Below, piece by piece: positions 28,006 through 42,227 of a stretch of DNA of 64,000 nucleotides. Both the position numbers and the translations under genes were made by a program. The stretch's first letter is position 1. Every line of letters starts with the position of its first letter. The notes beneath the pieces were generated by a model that searched no databases, was not told where the DNA came from, and saw only the letters and a program-made list of their open reading frames with translations. Source of the stretch: Aliidiomarina halalkaliphila. GTDB taxonomy: Bacteria > Pseudomonadota > Gammaproteobacteria > Enterobacterales > Alteromonadaceae. The stretch spans positions 434,001 to 498,000 of the forward strand of contig NZ_VJWL01000001.1 of NCBI RefSeq assembly GCF_007096385.1, given 5' to 3'.

Positions 28006-28227
28006 CTACGACTTAGGATCTGATACGTGAGGAACAATCTGAGTTGCATGCAACCCTTTCGGGCCTTCTTCTAACTCAAAGTCGACTTCTTGACCTGCTT
28101 TTAAGGTACGATAGCCTTCCATTTGAATGGTCGAATAGTGCGCGAAAATGTCACCACTCCGATCAGTCGACTCAATAAATCCAAAACCTTTCGAGTTATT
28201 GAACCATTTGACTTTACCGGTAGCCAT
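28006..28227 (-). CDS. cspD: Cold-shock domain protein, CspD-like
   Basis: 73 residues, one cold-shock domain. RNP1 is KGFGFIE; RNP2 reads DIFAHYS, the CspD form rather than the VFVHF of CspA. It binds single-stranded nucleic acid; E. coli CspD inhibits replication in stationary phase. It is divergent from clpSA as in E. coli. The ribosome-binding site is AAGGAAG. A good sigma-70 promoter lies about 120 bp upstream, predicting a long leader. Confidence 0.93.
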   Translation of the reverse strand: MATGKVKWFNNSKGFGFIESTDRSGDIFAHYSTIQMEGYRTLKAGQEVDFELEEGPKGLHATQIVPHVSDPKS

Positions 28228-28347
28228 ACTTCTACTTCCTTCTTGCGTGTGAGATATTATTTTAGTCTTTCGAGCGCCTGTTATTATTGTTGGGGCGCAG
28301 ACGATTCCACTGGACCTTGAAATTTGGTTTGGGCGGAACCATTTCTT

Positions 28348-28375
28348 ACTGTAGATAAGACTAAAAAATAGTCAA
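28348..28375 (-). promoter_or_regulatory. Sigma-70 promoter of cspD
   Basis: Read leftward: TTGACT (28375-28370), a 16-bp spacer, TACAGT (28353-28348). Transcription from about 28341 gives a 5' leader near 114 nt. Confidence 0.65.
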
Positions 28376-28488
28376 GCGCCGAACGAGTATTTGATTACAT
28401 TTTTTTAACGTAGTTGCGAAGATTTGCAAAAATTTGCGCTACCACTTGCTAGAATTCTGGCTATAGTTAATAGGTACACGACGAGTTT

Positions 28489-28806
28489 ATGACGAAGTAC
28501 AGCGACTCCATTCCTGAGCACCACCTCGCTGATGAGACGGACATTCATCTGCAGCCACCGCGCATGTACTCGGTGATGCTCAATAATGACGATTACACAC
28601 CGATGGATTTTGTAATTGAAGTGTTAGTGCGCTTCTTCCGTCTCGACCAAGAAAAGGCAACAAATGTTATGTTGCAGGTCCATGAGCAAGGAAAAGCCGT
28701 ATGTGGAATATACTCTGCAGAAATTGCAGAAACAAAGGTGGTTCAGGTCAATCAATACGCCCGCGAACACCAGCATCCGCTGCTCTGTACTATGGAGCAA
28801 GCATGA
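28489..28806 (+). CDS. clpS: ATP-dependent Clp protease adaptor ClpS
   Basis: 105 residues. The conserved core [20 protein letters not shown] contains the acidic N-degron pocket residues, and [19 protein letters not shown] is the typical end. ClpS binds proteins with N-degron residues (Leu, Phe, Trp, Tyr) and hands them to ClpA. It is 22 bp upstream of clpA. The 261-bp gap before it carries the cspD promoter on the other strand and a possible weak clpS promoter (TTGCTA, 16 bp, TAATAG) around 28447-28474. Confidence 0.95.
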   Translation: MTKYSDSIPEHHLADETDIHLQPPRMYSVMLNNDDYTPMDFVIEVLVRFFRLDQEKATNVMLQVHEQGKAVCGIYSAEIAETKVVQVNQYAREHQHPLLCTMEQA

Positions 28807-28828
28807 TTTGTGAAGTAAGGAGAGTTGT

Positions 28829-31087
28829 ATGCTGAACAAAGCACTCGAGATTTCATTAAATGATGCGTTTCGCCTTGCCCGCGAGCGTCAGCATGAACTC
28901 ATGACCGTAGAACACCTGCTGGTCGCCTTATTAGATAACCCGGAAGCCGCAGAAGCGTTGCGAGCCTGTGGTGTGAAGTTCGCCTCGTTGAAAGACGAGT
29001 TAGTGAATTATATCGAGCGCAGTACCCCCAAGTTCGATGTCGATGAGCATAGTGATACCCAGCCAACCCTCGGTTTTCAGCGTGTGTTGCAGCGTGCTGT
29101 ATTTCATGTGCAGTCTTCGGGTAATTCCGAAGTGACTGGGGCTAATGTATTAGTGGCCATTTTTAGCGAACAAGAATCGCAAGCGGTGTACTTGCTGAAT
29201 AAACATGAAGTGACGCGACTTGATGTAGTGAATTTCATTTCTCATGGCATCTCCAGAGTTGAGGAAGAAAAAGCCCAGCCTGCCGAAAATCCAGAAGGTG
29301 AGGGGGACGATCAGGAAGCAAGTTATCTTGCGCGGTTCTGCGTGAATCTTAATGCGCGAGCCAAGCTAGGTAAAATTGACCCGTTAATTGGCCGGGATGC
29401 AGAATTGGAACGCTGTGTGCAAGTGCTCTGTCGACGTCGCAAGAACAACCCGCTTTTGGTGGGTGAGGCGGGGGTTGGAAAGACAGCGATTGCCGAAGGC
29501 TTAGCCTATCGCATTGTGAAAAATGAAGTACCACAAGTTATCGCTGATGCGGTGATTTTCAGTCTGGATATGGGCGGGTTACTTGCAGGTACCAAATACC
29601 GTGGCGACTTTGAGAAACGGTTTAAAGCATTGTTACGGGAGGTCAGTAAACACCCTCACGCAATTCTATTTATTGATGAAATTCACACCATCGTGGGTGC
29701 CGGTGCTGCATCCGGTGGTGTGATGGACGCCTCTAATCTTTTAAAACCGCTGCTTTCAAGCGGGGACCTAAAATGTATTGGGTCCACCACTTATCAAGAG
29801 TTTAAGAATATTTTTGAAAAGGATCGTGCGCTGGTTCGCCGGTTCCAGAAAATAGATGTAACCGAGCCAACGGTGGAAGATACCACACGTATTCTTATGG
29901 GATTGCGTGAAAAATACGAAGAGCATCACGGCATTCGTTATACCCAGCCGGCGATTCGGGCTGCTGCGGAGTTAGCGGCAAAGTATATTAACGAGCGGCA
30001 CTTACCGGATAAAGCGATTGATGTCATGGATGAAGCCGGTGCGAGTCAGCGTTTGTTGCCGCCCTCAAAACGGAAGAAAACCGTAGGTGTTGCGGATATC
30101 GAAGCCATTATCGCTCGAATTGCGCGAGTTCCGGCGCAATCTGTATCACGTAATGACCAAAGTATGCTCAAACAGTTGGATCGCAATTTGAAGATGGTGG
30201 TGTTCGGTCAGGATGCGGCCATCGACAGTTTGGTATCTGCTATCCGACTATCGCGCTCAGGACTAGGTGGCGAACATCAACCTGTGGGCTCGTTTTTATT
30301 TGCAGGACCTACTGGGGTAGGTAAAACGGAAGTTACGCAGCAGTTGGCGAAGGCCATGGGCGTGGAGCTCCTTCGTTTTGATATGTCCGAGTACATGGAA
30401 CGTCACGCAGTGAGTCGTCTGATCGGTGCGCCTCCAGGCTACGTTGGATACGAGCAGGGCGGTTTACTGACAGAAGCAGTGATTAAGCACCCATACAGTG
30501 TGGTATTGCTTGATGAAATCGAGAAAGCTCATAGCGATATCTTTAATATCTTGTTGCAAGTCATGGATAACGGGACGTTAACCGATAATAACGGACGCAA
30601 AGCAGATTTCCGTAATGTCGTGTTGGTGATGACAACTAACGCCGGTGTGCGGGAAACTGAACGTCAATCTATTGGTTTCCAAGAGCAAGATCACAAGTTC
30701 GATGCGCTGTCGGAGATCAATAAGATTTTCACGCCAGAATTTCGTAATCGCCTCGATGGTATCATTTGGTTCAACCACCTGAATACTGAGATTATTATGC
30801 AAGTTGTGGATAAATTTATCTGCGAATTGCAGGCACAACTGGATAAGAAGGGTGTGTCACTAGAAGTTGAGAAGAGTGCGCTTGAGTGGCTCGCTGAGAA
30901 AGGCTACGACCGATCCATGGGCGCACGTCCAATGACACGGATTATTCAAGAGCATTTGAAAAAGCCACTCGCCAATGAAATTTTGTTTGGTAAATTAAGT
31001 CAGGGCGGAAATGTGCGTGCTCAGCTCAATGAACAAGGTGATGAACTTACATTTGTTTACGACAATGCGAGCGAAGCCATTACCTAA
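28829..31087 (+). CDS. clpA: ATP-dependent Clp protease ATP-binding subunit ClpA
   Basis: 752 residues (E. coli ClpA 758). The N-domain (1-145) binds ClpS; an acidic linker ([12 protein letters not shown]-like region, about 148-165) joins it to two AAA+ modules with Walker A motifs GEAGVGKT (212-219) and GPTGVGKT (493-500), each with its Walker B ([16 protein letters not shown]). No M-domain is present, separating it from ClpB. It unfolds substrates into ClpP. It is co-transcribed with clpS and ends at a strong terminator. Confidence 0.97.
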   Translation: MLNKALEISLNDAFRLARERQHELMTVEHLLVALLDNPEAAEALRACGVKFASLKDELVNYIERSTPKFDVDEHSDTQPTLGFQRVLQRAVFHVQSSGNSEVTGANVLVAIFSEQESQAVYLLNKHEVTRLDVVNFISHGISRVEEEKAQPAENPEGEGDDQEASYLARFCVNLNARAKLGKIDPLIGRDAELERCVQVLCRRRKNNPLLVGEAGVGKTAIAEGLAYRIVKNEVPQVIADAVIFSLDMGGLLAGTKYRGDFEKRFKALLREVSKHPHAILFIDEIHTIVGAGAASGGVMDASNLLKPLLSSGDLKCIGSTTYQEFKNIFEKDRALVRRFQKIDVTEPTVEDTTRILMGLREKYEEHHGIRYTQPAIRAAAELAAKYINERHLPDKAIDVMDEAGASQRLLPPSKRKKTVGVADIEAIIARIARVPAQSVSRNDQSMLKQLDRNLKMVVFGQDAAIDSLVSAIRLSRSGLGGEHQPVGSFLFAGPTGVGKTEVTQQLAKAMGVELLRFDMSEYMERHAVSRLIGAPPGYVGYEQGGLLTEAVIKHPYSVVLLDEIEKAHSDIFNILLQVMDNGTLTDNNGRKADFRNVVLVMTTNAGVRETERQSIGFQEQDHKFDALSEINKIFTPEFRNRLDGIIWFNHLNTEIIMQVVDKFICELQAQLDKKGVSLEVEKSALEWLAEKGYDRSMGARPMTRIIQEHLKKPLANEILFGKLSQGGNVRAQLNEQGDELTFVYDNASEAIT

Positions 31088-31126
31088 GTGTTGTCCATGC
31101 GGCCCACGGTAATCGATACATACGCA

Positions 31127-31156
31127 AAAAGCCCAGCTCAACAGAGCTGGGCTTTT
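31127..31156. terminator. Terminator between converging clpA and infA
   Basis: A 10-bp stem AGCCCAGCTC (31130-31139) with GAGCTGGGCT (31144-31153), with an A run before and T after. It ends clpA and could also stop infA transcripts. Confidence 0.85.
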
Positions 31157-31256
31157 ATTTTGTAATTCGTGCTATGGGTTGCGTGAGTACTAGCGCTTAG
31201 AGAGTGCTAATGTTTGTGCAACCGTCTGCCATAAATGACAAGCGCTGTAGGCTCGT

Positions 31257-31523
<267 letters not shown>

Positions 31524-31533
31524 TTACCGCTTT

Positions 31534-32268
31534 TTAACAAGGATTGCCAACATCTAGAAAATTCAATTCACGTGATTGCCAAATATGGGCCGGAATTTGC
31601 ACCGAATCTTGCTGTAAATAATCTAAATAATCATCTCGATGTACCAGTATGGCACCTAAATTTTCTAAATGATCATTCATGATTTGGCAATCAATCAAGC
31701 GCAGTCCATGACCAATCAAATCCTGGGCAAGGGCAAGTAACGCTATTTTTGAGGCGTTGGGCTTGATGGAAAACATACTTTCCCCCGCAAAAACACTTCC
31801 TACTTGAATCCCGTAAAGGCCACCTATCAGTTGATCGTGATGCCAGACTTCTACAGAGTGTGCGCTGCCGTGTTGATGAAGTTCCTTGTAGGCGTCACAC
31901 ATCTCTTGGGTAATCCAGGTACCATTATTGGGACCTCGAGGTGCATGGGCGCATTGCTCGATCACTTCGTTAAAGTTCTGATTTAAGGAGATGCGATAAT
32001 CGCATTTCTTTATAAATTTGCGCAGGCTGCGGTTGCAGTATATTTGATCAGGGAACAGCACAGCCCGGACCATAGGGTTCCACCAAAGGATCGGGTCCCC
32101 TTCGGAGAACCAAGGAAAGATGCCATGTCGATAGGCATTGACCAAGCGTTGTGTGGAGAGACATCCACCCCATGCAATTAAGCCACCATGGCGATCACCG
32201 GCGGCGGACGGCGCAGGAAATGGCGCGGATGGGTCTTTGCTGACTTCAGGAATGCCGGTGAGGTTCAT
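31534..32268 (-). CDS. aat: Leucyl/phenylalanyl-tRNA--protein transferase
   Basis: 244 residues from the ATG 32266-32268. A longer frame to 32307 would start inside the trxB terminator hairpin, so it is rejected. Family blocks are AYRHGIFPWF, WWNPMVRAVLFP, GLYGIQVGSVFAGESMFS and DCQIMNDHLENLGA. The enzyme adds Leu or Phe to proteins starting with Lys or Arg, creating the N-degrons that ClpS recognises; clpSA lies 3 kb away in the same block, so the pathway is clustered. Confidence 0.96.
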   Translation of the reverse strand: MNLTGIPEVSKDPSAPFPAPSAAGDRHGGLIAWGGCLSTQRLVNAYRHGIFPWFSEGDPILWWNPMVRAVLFPDQIYCNRSLRKFIKKCDYRISLNQNFNEVIEQCAHAPRGPNNGTWITQEMCDAYKELHQHGSAHSVEVWHHDQLIGGLYGIQVGSVFAGESMFSIKPNASKIALLALAQDLIGHGLRLIDCQIMNDHLENLGAILVHRDDYLDYLQQDSVQIPAHIWQSRELNFLDVGNPC

Positions 32269-32280
32269 GGCGTCGCTCAA

Positions 32281-32308
32281 TAAAAAATGGCCTGCGAGGC
32301 AGGCCATT
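32281..32308 (-). terminator. Terminator of trxB
   Basis: A 10-bp stem AATGGCCTGC (32286-32295) with GCAGGCCATT (32299-32308); read leftward it ends in TTTTTT. It separates trxB from aat. Confidence 0.9.
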
Positions 32309-32314
32309 GGGTAG

Positions 32315-33319
<1,005 letters not shown>

Positions 33320-33367
33320 TTAAGAAGAGATAAGGACCGCTATTGTAGGGAGTTGTTACAAATGCGT

Positions 33368-33393
33368 AAAGAGCCGACTGACGTCGGCTCTTT
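33368..33393 (-). terminator. Terminator of ald
   Basis: An 11-bp stem AAAGAGCCGAC (33368-33378) with GTCGGCTCTTT (33383-33393) just below the ald stop. The T tract is short. Confidence 0.7.
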
Positions 33394-33400
33394 AATTAAC

Positions 33401-34528
33401 CTAGATTTTAATAGCAGAGAGCGGCTCTAAGTACTCAAGATTTAGTTTTGCACCTAAATCATCGTGAATCGCTTTATAGGTAATGTAGCCTTTGTGCATA
33501 TTCAAACCATTGCGTAGGTTTGCGTCATGCTCAAGTGCTGCCAAGCCTTTATTAGCCAATGCTAAACCATGGGGTAGGGTCGCATTATTAAGTGCAATGG
33601 TTGAAGTACGAGCAACGCCACCAGGCATGTTTGCTACACAATAATGAACTACGTCATCAACGATGTAGGTTGGATCTTGATGCGTTGTTGCTTTTGAGGT
33701 TTCAAAGCAGCCGCCTTGATCGATGGCAACATCGACCAGTACTGAACCAGGCTTCATATTTTTAATATGCTCGCGGGTCAGTAGTTTCGGTGCCGCAGCA
33801 CCAGGAATCAATACCGCACCGACCACAAGATCGGCTTCACGTGAATATAATTCGATGGCGTCTACCGTGGAGTACACAGTTTTGACACGACCACCAAAAA
33901 TATCGTCTAGTTCGCGCAAGCGCGGCAATGAACGATCAAGAATGGTGACATCGGCGCCCATACCGATCGCCATTTTCGCTGCTTGGGTACCTACAACGCC
34001 ACCACCAATGATAAGTACTTTGCCTGGGGCTACACCAGGCACGCCACCGAGTAGGGTTCCGGAACCGCCATGGGCTTTTTCTAAGTGATGAGCGCCTGCT
34101 TGAATCGACATGCGACCCGCCACTTCACTCATAGGAGCGAGCAACGGTAAGCCGCCACGATTATCGGTCACGGTTTCGTAGGCAATGGCGGTGACACCCG
34201 CTTCCGCTAATAACCGGGTTTGCTCTGGATCTGGGGCGAGATGAAGGTAGGTATACAGAATTTGGCCTTCACGGAGCATTTTGCATTCGTTCGGCTGCGG
34301 CTCTTTCACCTTCACAATCATATCGGCTTTAGCAAAGATTTCTTCTGGCGTGTCGACAATGCGCGCACCGGCAGCTTCGTAATCTTCATTGGTAAACCCG
34401 ATGGACACGCCGCCATCGCGCTGGATCATCACGTCATGGCCGTGTTCCACATATTCACGGACTGCCGCAGGTGATAAGCCGATACGGTATTCATGGTTTT
34501 TAATTTCTTTAGGTACACCAATCAACAT
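33401..34528 (-). CDS. ald: Alanine dehydrogenase
   Basis: 375 residues from the ATG 34526-34528 ([20 protein letters not shown]); the 19 residues of a longer frame do not belong to the family. [20 protein letters not shown] is the NAD site; the conserved Lys and His of the active site are in [10 protein letters not shown] and LHLAPD. It reversibly deaminates L-alanine to pyruvate and ammonia. It is divergent from lrp with 187 bp between, so Lrp control is likely. E. coli lacks this gene here. Confidence 0.96.
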   Translation of the reverse strand: MLIGVPKEIKNHEYRIGLSPAAVREYVEHGHDVMIQRDGGVSIGFTNEDYEAAGARIVDTPEEIFAKADMIVKVKEPQPNECKMLREGQILYTYLHLAPDPEQTRLLAEAGVTAIAYETVTDNRGGLPLLAPMSEVAGRMSIQAGAHHLEKAHGGSGTLLGGVPGVAPGKVLIIGGGVVGTQAAKMAIGMGADVTILDRSLPRLRELDDIFGGRVKTVYSTVDAIELYSREADLVVGAVLIPGAAAPKLLTREHIKNMKPGSVLVDVAIDQGGCFETSKATTHQDPTYIVDDVVHYCVANMPGGVARTSTIALNNATLPHGLALANKGLAALEHDANLRNGLNMHKGYITYKAIHDDLGAKLNLEYLEPLSAIKI

Positions 34529-34657
34529 AGCAAAGTGCCTCTTGAGCTGTATAAATGGGTCGGGCAGTGCAACGCTTGCAACCACCGGGACCCTCGTAAA
34601 ATTTGGGCAAAGTATAACGCAGGGCGAACTGGCGTGACTTACTTTTTTTAACGTAAA

Positions 34658-34689
34658 AATAAGTTTTATATGCTAAAATACTACTTATT
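34658..34689. promoter_or_regulatory. Candidate lrp promoter and operator
   Basis: An extended -10 element TGCTAAAAT (34671-34679) lies between inverted arms AATAAGT (34658-34664) and ACTTATT (34683-34689), in a very AT-rich stretch of the ald/lrp gap. No good -35 is seen. The arms could be an operator; Lrp itself is the natural candidate. Confidence 0.4.
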
Positions 34690-34715
34690 ATTAGTGGGAA
34701 AAACTGGCTGGTTAA

Positions 34716-35195
34716 ATGAGTAAAGATAAAGTCACTATTGATAGGATTGATCGTAAGATTTTGCGCATCCTGCAAGAGCGAGGGCGTATATCGAATGTTG
34801 CTTTGGCGCGCGAGGTAGGCCTGAGTCCAACACCCTGTTTAGAGCGCGTGCGTAAGCTTGAACGTGACGGCGTGATTCTTGGTTACAACGCGCGAATAGA
34901 CCCGGATAAACTAGGAACCCCGTTATTGGTGTTTGTCGAGATTACGTTGAGTAAGACCTCTTCTGATGTATTTGCCGAGTTCAGTGATGCGGCGCGCAAA
35001 ACCGAAGAGATTCTCGAATGTCACTTGGTCTCGGGCGATTTTGATTTTCTGCTGAAAGCCCGCGTAGCAGATATGGCAGCGTATCGAAAATTGCTCGGAG
35101 AAACCTTATTAAATATGCCGGGCGTGAATGAATCGCGCACCTATGTGGTTATGGAAGCAGTAAAACAAGAAAATAAAGTGGTGATTAAAGGCTGA
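34716..35195 (+). CDS. lrp: Leucine-responsive regulatory protein Lrp
   Basis: 159 residues. The N-terminal helix-turn-helix is IDRKILRILQERGRISNVAL... to RVRKLERDGVI, and the AsnC/Lrp ligand-binding domain (RAM) follows with LECHLVSGDFDFLLKARV and GVNESRTYVVMEAVK. A global regulator of amino-acid metabolism that binds leucine or alanine. It sits upstream of ftsK as in E. coli and divergent from ald. Confidence 0.96.
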   Translation: MSKDKVTIDRIDRKILRILQERGRISNVALAREVGLSPTPCLERVRKLERDGVILGYNARIDPDKLGTPLLVFVEITLSKTSSDVFAEFSDAARKTEEILECHLVSGDFDFLLKARVADMAAYRKLLGETLLNMPGVNESRTYVVMEAVKQENKVVIKG

Positions 35196-35398
35196 ATTCA
35201 CTGGTAAATTGGTTACAATCAGTTAGGTGATATCTGGCACAGTGAGCGGTGAGCGTAAAATTCACGGAAATTCAGTTACATTGTTGCCCTGAACCAATAA
35301 AAATGTGTAAGGACATACGATAAAGCAACGCGTATCACGCTAGATATAGAGATACATCCCCCAGTCAGTTTGCAGATAACAACAAACAACGGAGCATT

Positions 35399-37957
35399 AT
35401 GACAGGCGTACAGCGATTACTGGAAACCGGTCTGATTCTATGCGGCGCATTAGCAATTTTCTTGCTGACCGCATTACTGACGCATAGTCCGGCAGATCCC
35501 GGTTGGTCTCAAACGGGCCATACCCAAGATATTGAAAATGCAGCCGGCGCAATTGGCGCTTGGTTTGCAGATATTTTGTTGTTTGCGCTGGGGATTATGG
35601 CGTATAGCATGCCATTTGTTGTCGCCGGCTTTGGCTATGTCATGTTTCACCGACCACGACAACTTTTAAGCCTCGATTATTTGAGTTTGGGGCTTCGACT
35701 TATCGGTATATTACTGTTTCTGGCAGGAACCACAGGGCTTGCCACGCTCAATTTAGCGGAGGTTGAGTATTACTCTGCTGGGGGCTTAGTTGGTGATGTT
35801 ATTACCGGTGCCATGCTGCCTTATTTTAGCCTCGTGGGTACTACCTTAATTTTACTCACTTTTGTACTTACCGGAATCACCTTAGTCACTGGATTATCCT
35901 GGTTTGTGCTGATTGATCGCATCGGTGCCTATACGATTGCAACGATCACTTGGTTCTATATGACCATTAAAGGTTGGTTTTCTGGTTTAGACTCCGAGAG
36001 CAAAACAAAGAAGTCGCCGTCTAAGACCAAGCAGAAACAAATTACCTCGGCAAAGTCGAATGCCGAAGACGCCTTCGATGATCACAGCGACACTGATACG
36101 GATGGTCGCAACGCAAACCCCAGTATTTGGGCGCGCATGGGAAGCGGTATTGCTGGCCTATTCTTTTTGGGTAAAAGCAAAGCGGGGAGAGCTGAGCGCT
36201 CGGAAGCCACCGACGACGTGGATGACTGGGATGAGCTGCCATTAGGGCGTGAGCCGATGCAATCTGAACCGGATGACTTACCGTCTATCTCAACCCGTAC
36301 AGAGCCCGAGATTGACGAAGACACATTATGGGAAGATCTCGATGATGACGATCTTCCGTTTACGCCGGATCAACCCTCAAAAACGAAACCAGCTGTGGCG
36401 AAACCAAAACAATTTGCCAAGAAGCCAGCAACCTTATCTGCCGAAGGACGCCCGGAATGGGTCTCAGAACTACCATCGATCGGACTGCTCGATCGCGCGA
36501 ATCGCACCAGTAACCCGATTAGTCAGGAAGAATTGGACCAGGTAAGCCGAACGGTAGAATCGGTTTTAAAAGACTTTGGTGTAGATGTACAGGTTGCCGG
36601 GGTTCAGCCTGGCCCTGTGGTTACCCGTTTTGAATTGGATTTAGCGCCGGGTGTGAAAGTGAGTAAGATTTCCAATCTATCGAAGGATATTGCGCGTTCG
36701 CTTTCGGCCATTGCTGTGCGCGTCGTGGAGGTAATTCCAGGTAAATCCTACGTAGGACTTGAGCTTCCCAATAAGAACCGCGAAATTGTGCGTCTTAGCG
36801 AAGTGTTAGAAAGTGAAAGTTTCGCAAAATCAGGCTCTCCGTTATCGATGGTATTGGGCAAGGACATTGCTGGTAAGCCAGTGACCGTTGATTTAGCAAA
36901 AATGCCGCATTTGCTCGTGGCGGGAACCACGGGCTCAGGTAAATCAGTGGGAATCAACGTGATGATTCTCAGTATGCTGTATAAATCGCAGCCTGAAGAC
37001 GTGCGCATGATTATGATTGATCCGAAGATGCTGGAACTGTCGGTTTACGACGGCATACCGCATCTACTTACGGAAGTTGTCACCGACATGAAAGATGCAG
37101 CGAATGCCTTGCGATGGTGTGTCGGTGAAATGGAACGTCGCTATAAACTGATGTCGGCCCTTGGCGTGCGTAACCTTAAAGGTTATAACCAGAAAGTGGC
37201 GGAAGCAGCAGAGAGCGGGGAACCCCTAAAAGATCCGATTTGGAAGCCTGGCGATAGTATGGATGAATTCCCTCCTGAACTTGAGAAGCTGCCGTATATC
37301 GTTGTCGTGGTCGATGAACTTGCCGACATGATGATGATTGTAGGTAAGAAAGTCGAAGAGTTGATTGCGCGTATTGCGCAAAAAGCGCGAGCCGCCGGGA
37401 TTCATTTAATTCTTGCGACCCAGCGACCCTCGGTAGACGTGATTACGGGGTTGATTAAAGCCAACATCCCAACCCGCATCTCATTCCAAGTATCGTCGAA
37501 AATCGATTCTCGGACCATTCTTGATCAGAGCGGCGCTGAACACTTACTCGGGCAGGGTGACATGCTCTATATGCCACCGGGTTCCGGTGTACCTGTGCGG
37601 ATTCATGGTGCCTTTGTGGATGACCATGAGGTACATGCGGTGGTCGGCGACTGGAAAGCACGAGGCCGGCCTAATTATATCGAAGAAATTCTCAGTGGTG
37701 ACCAAGGTGAAGAGGGGCTGTTACCGGGTGAATCTGGTGACCCTGATGGCGAGTCCGACCCCTTGTATGATGAAGCCGTAGCCTTTGTAACAGAAACCCG
37801 TCGTGTATCTGTATCTAGTGTGCAGCGAAAATTCCGTATTGGCTATAATCGCGCTGCCCGCATTGTCGAACAAATGGAACATTCCGGTGTCGTATCTGCT
37901 GCGGGGCATAATGGCGCCCGCGAAGTGATCGCACCGAAACCACCGAGGGATTTATGA
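35399..37957 (+). CDS. ftsK: DNA translocase FtsK
   Basis: 852 residues. About four transmembrane helices occupy the first 190; a charged linker (about 200-350) is much shorter than in E. coli FtsK (1329 in total). The motor has Walker A GTTGSGKS (509-516) and Walker [13 protein letters not shown]. The C-terminal winged-helix gamma domain (about 785-845) recognises KOPS sites and activates XerCD at dif. It acts at the septum to clear the chromosome terminus. ACGGAG precedes the ATG. The 203-bp gap after lrp shows no gene. lolA overlaps its stop. Confidence 0.97.
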   Translation: MTGVQRLLETGLILCGALAIFLLTALLTHSPADPGWSQTGHTQDIENAAGAIGAWFADILLFALGIMAYSMPFVVAGFGYVMFHRPRQLLSLDYLSLGLRLIGILLFLAGTTGLATLNLAEVEYYSAGGLVGDVITGAMLPYFSLVGTTLILLTFVLTGITLVTGLSWFVLIDRIGAYTIATITWFYMTIKGWFSGLDSESKTKKSPSKTKQKQITSAKSNAEDAFDDHSDTDTDGRNANPSIWARMGSGIAGLFFLGKSKAGRAERSEATDDVDDWDELPLGREPMQSEPDDLPSISTRTEPEIDEDTLWEDLDDDDLPFTPDQPSKTKPAVAKPKQFAKKPATLSAEGRPEWVSELPSIGLLDRANRTSNPISQEELDQVSRTVESVLKDFGVDVQVAGVQPGPVVTRFELDLAPGVKVSKISNLSKDIARSLSAIAVRVVEVIPGKSYVGLELPNKNREIVRLSEVLESESFAKSGSPLSMVLGKDIAGKPVTVDLAKMPHLLVAGTTGSGKSVGINVMILSMLYKSQPEDVRMIMIDPKMLELSVYDGIPHLLTEVVTDMKDAANALRWCVGEMERRYKLMSALGVRNLKGYNQKVAEAAESGEPLKDPIWKPGDSMDEFPPELEKLPYIVVVVDELADMMMIVGKKVEELIARIAQKARAAGIHLILATQRPSVDVITGLIKANIPTRISFQVSSKIDSRTILDQSGAEHLLGQGDMLYMPPGSGVPVRIHGAFVDDHEVHAVVGDWKARGRPNYIEEILSGDQGEEGLLPGESGDPDGESDPLYDEAVAFVTETRRVSVSSVQRKFRIGYNRAARIVEQMEHSGVVSAAGHNGAREVIAPKPPRDL

Positions 37958-38637
37958 CGTACATCGGCAAATTGAATTATACCCGCGTACTTTTGTGTAT
38001 GGCCTTACCGGCCGTTATGGCGATGCAAAGTGTCGCAGCGGATATCGCGACCACTGAGCCTAAACGTGCTTTACAAGCAAAGTTGGCTGATCTGGTCACC
38101 TTCCAAGGTGAGTTTATTCAAGAAGTGTATGACGGCGAAGACCTTATTCAAGAGGGAACCGGACATTTCTATCTGGAACGTCCAGCGAAGCTACGTTGGG
38201 TAACGGATGCTCCTGACGAATCCACCTTAGTGGCAGACGGTGAAACTCTGTGGTACCACAACCCATTTATCGAGCAAGTCACCTTATTTCATCAATCAGA
38301 AGCGATGCAGGCAAACCCGTTGCTCTTATTACTAGATGCCGAACAAGCGAACTGGGATGCCTTTAACGTGAGTTATGATGGCGAAAAGCTATGGACGGTG
38401 GAGGAACATCCAGATGCGGCAGCGGGGATGGGGAGCACCTTACATTTAGCGTTTTTAGATGCAGTGAGCGATCGCCCAGAAGATACGAACATGCTGTATA
38501 AACTCATTCTTGAAGACGGTCATGGTCAGCGTAGCGTGTTTAGCTTACAAGATATGCAAAAGAACCAACCGCTGCCAGCCCAAGCGTTTCTCTTCACGAT
38601 TCCTGATGGAACCGATATCGACGATCAGCGAGATTAA
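37954..38637 (+). CDS. lolA: Outer-membrane lipoprotein carrier protein LolA
   Basis: 227 residues with a signal peptide (about 1-29, cut after SVAA). The half-barrel domain shows [42 protein letters not shown] and [12 protein letters not shown], all typical. It shuttles lipoproteins across the periplasm from LolCDE to LolB. It overlaps ftsK by 4 bp and precedes rarA by 9 bp, so these genes are one operon. Confidence 0.94.
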   Translation: MTYIGKLNYTRVLLCMALPAVMAMQSVAADIATTEPKRALQAKLADLVTFQGEFIQEVYDGEDLIQEGTGHFYLERPAKLRWVTDAPDESTLVADGETLWYHNPFIEQVTLFHQSEAMQANPLLLLLDAEQANWDAFNVSYDGEKLWTVEEHPDAAAGMGSTLHLAFLDAVSDRPEDTNMLYKLILEDGHGQRSVFSLQDMQKNQPLPAQAFLFTIPDGTDIDDQRD

Positions 38638-38646
38638 CAATAAACG

Positions 38647-39990
38647 GTGCGACAAATTGACTTTATGAGTGACGATCCCCCTGCGCTGACCACCATGCCT
38701 TTGGCGGCCCGCATGCGGCCGCGTACCATTGATGAATATATCGGACAAAGTCATATTCTTGGTGCCAATAAACCCTTGCGCGTTGCAGTGGAGCAGGGGC
38801 AATTACATTCCATGATTCTCTGGGGTCCACCAGGGACAGGGAAAACGACCCTCGCCGAGTTATTTGCCACCGCCGCCGATGCCTATGTAAGCAGACTATC
38901 TGCAGTGACCTCTGGGGTAAAAGATATACGGGCGGCCATCGACGATGCGAAAAAGCGCCGCGCGGTTCAGCGCACGTTACTTTTTGTCGATGAAGTACAC
39001 CGTTTTAACAAAAGCCAACAAGATGCATTTTTACCCTATATCGAAGACGGAACGATTTTGTTTGTGGGAGCTACCACAGAGAATCCTGGCTTCGCCCTCA
39101 ATAATGCATTGCTCAGTCGTGCAAGGGTATACCGGTTAACCACGTTAAATGACAACGAACTGGCGCAGATCATGCGACAGGCGCTGAATGATTCAGAACG
39201 CGGGCTTGCTGATCGCGGGTTGACCTTCACCGAGGACGCTGAAGCTTATTTGTTACGTAGTGCCGGCGGTGATGCGCGTCGATTGCTTAATTATCTAGAA
39301 ATCGCCGCCGACTTCGCGCTTCCTGAAGAACCTTTAGATGCAGCCCGTTTGGCTGAGATTGTCGGGGAGAAGGGCGCTGCCTTTGACCGCCAAGGTGATC
39401 TCTATTACGACTTACTATCTGCATTTCATAAATCTGTTCGGGGGTCATCGCCGGATGGGGCACTCTATTGGTATTGTCGTATTCTCGCTGGTGGTGGTGA
39501 TCCCTTAATTGTAGCCCGTCGCTTACTGGCAATCGCATCGGAAGACATTGGTAACGCGGATCCTCGAGCACTGGAAATTGCGCTTAATGCTTGGGATACC
39601 TTCCAGCGGGTTGGTCCGGCTGAAGGCGAACGGGCTATTGCACAAGCCACTATTTACTGCGCCTGTGCCGCGAAAAGCAACGCAGTGTATAGCGCATTTA
39701 ACCAGATGCTGACTTTAGCCAAAGAAGGACCTTCTTATCCTGTGCCCGAACATTTACGCAATGCGCCCACAAAGGTGCACAAGAGCGAAGGCTTTGGCGC
39801 GGAATATCAGTATGCCCATAACTACCCCAATGCGTATGTGGCAGGTGAATCTTATTTACCGGAAGAATTGGCAAATGAACGCTACTATGTGCCGGCGGAA
39901 CGGGGACTAGAGACTAAAATCAAAGAAAAGCTGGAACGCTTAAACGACTTGGATGAGGCTAGTTCCTGGCACCGGTGGGTTAAGCCATGA
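38647..39990 (+). CDS. rarA: Replication-associated recombination protein RarA (MgsA)
   Basis: 447 residues, AAA+ ATPase of the RarA/WRNIP1 family. [20 protein letters not shown] is the family start, Walker A is [10 protein letters not shown], Walker B is FVDEVHRF, and the C-terminal tetramerisation region ends [20 protein letters not shown]. It acts at stalled replication forks. The GTG at 38647 is used because the residues before LAARMRP then match the family length; an ATG at 38665 is possible. Overlaps crcB by 4 bp. Confidence 0.95.
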   Translation: MRQIDFMSDDPPALTTMPLAARMRPRTIDEYIGQSHILGANKPLRVAVEQGQLHSMILWGPPGTGKTTLAELFATAADAYVSRLSAVTSGVKDIRAAIDDAKKRRAVQRTLLFVDEVHRFNKSQQDAFLPYIEDGTILFVGATTENPGFALNNALLSRARVYRLTTLNDNELAQIMRQALNDSERGLADRGLTFTEDAEAYLLRSAGGDARRLLNYLEIAADFALPEEPLDAARLAEIVGEKGAAFDRQGDLYYDLLSAFHKSVRGSSPDGALYWYCRILAGGGDPLIVARRLLAIASEDIGNADPRALEIALNAWDTFQRVGPAEGERAIAQATIYCACAAKSNAVYSAFNQMLTLAKEGPSYPVPEHLRNAPTKVHKSEGFGAEYQYAHNYPNAYVAGESYLPEELANERYYVPAERGLETKIKEKLERLNDLDEASSWHRWVKP

Positions 39991-40386
39991 GTTTGCTCAC
40001 GCTATGGCTTCTTGTGGCGATTGGTGGTGCCTTTGGCGCCTTGTTGCGGTTTTGGCTGACTCGATTAAGTGCTTGGCGTTGGGGGAGTTCAATTCCAGCC
40101 ACGCTTTCGGTAAATATTCTGGGTAGTCTAATACTGGGTGTTGGCTGGGTGATCGTGAGTTATTATCAGCACATGCCTTGTGGGCCTGAAGACTCCGGGT
40201 TACCTGCGTACGCCATGATTGAACTTGGCTTTGTCGGTGGCTTTACGACCTTTTCTGCCTTTGCCGTTGAGCTACGTGGCATGCTTCCAAATCACTGGTT
40301 ACGGGCGTTAGCCTATATGCTCGGTAGCGTATTAGGCTCGGTAATGGGCTTGATTCTCGGCTATATCCTCGGAGGCTTTGTTGTAT

Positions 40387-40394
<8 letters not shown>
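39987..40394 (+). CDS. crcB: Fluoride channel CrcB/Fluc, first copy
   Basis: 135 residues, four transmembrane helices. Signatures are GGAFGALLR, the polar-track Asn43 in VNILGS and GGFTTFSAF (85-92). Positive residues fall in the first loop (Arg21, Arg26, Arg31) and third loop (Arg97, Arg106), while the N-terminus has none and the second loop is acidic (Glu68, Asp69), predicting both ends outside the cytoplasm. It exports fluoride as a dimer. It overlaps rarA by 4 bp and the second crcB by 8 bp. Confidence 0.94.
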
Positions 40395-42203
<1,809 letters not shown>

Positions 42204-42227
42204 CTATCGGTTGTTGATTGAGACATC

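Noticed and set aside
32269-32307. Upstream start for aat
   Set aside because: It would begin inside the trxB terminator hairpin; the next ATG gives the normal family N-terminus.
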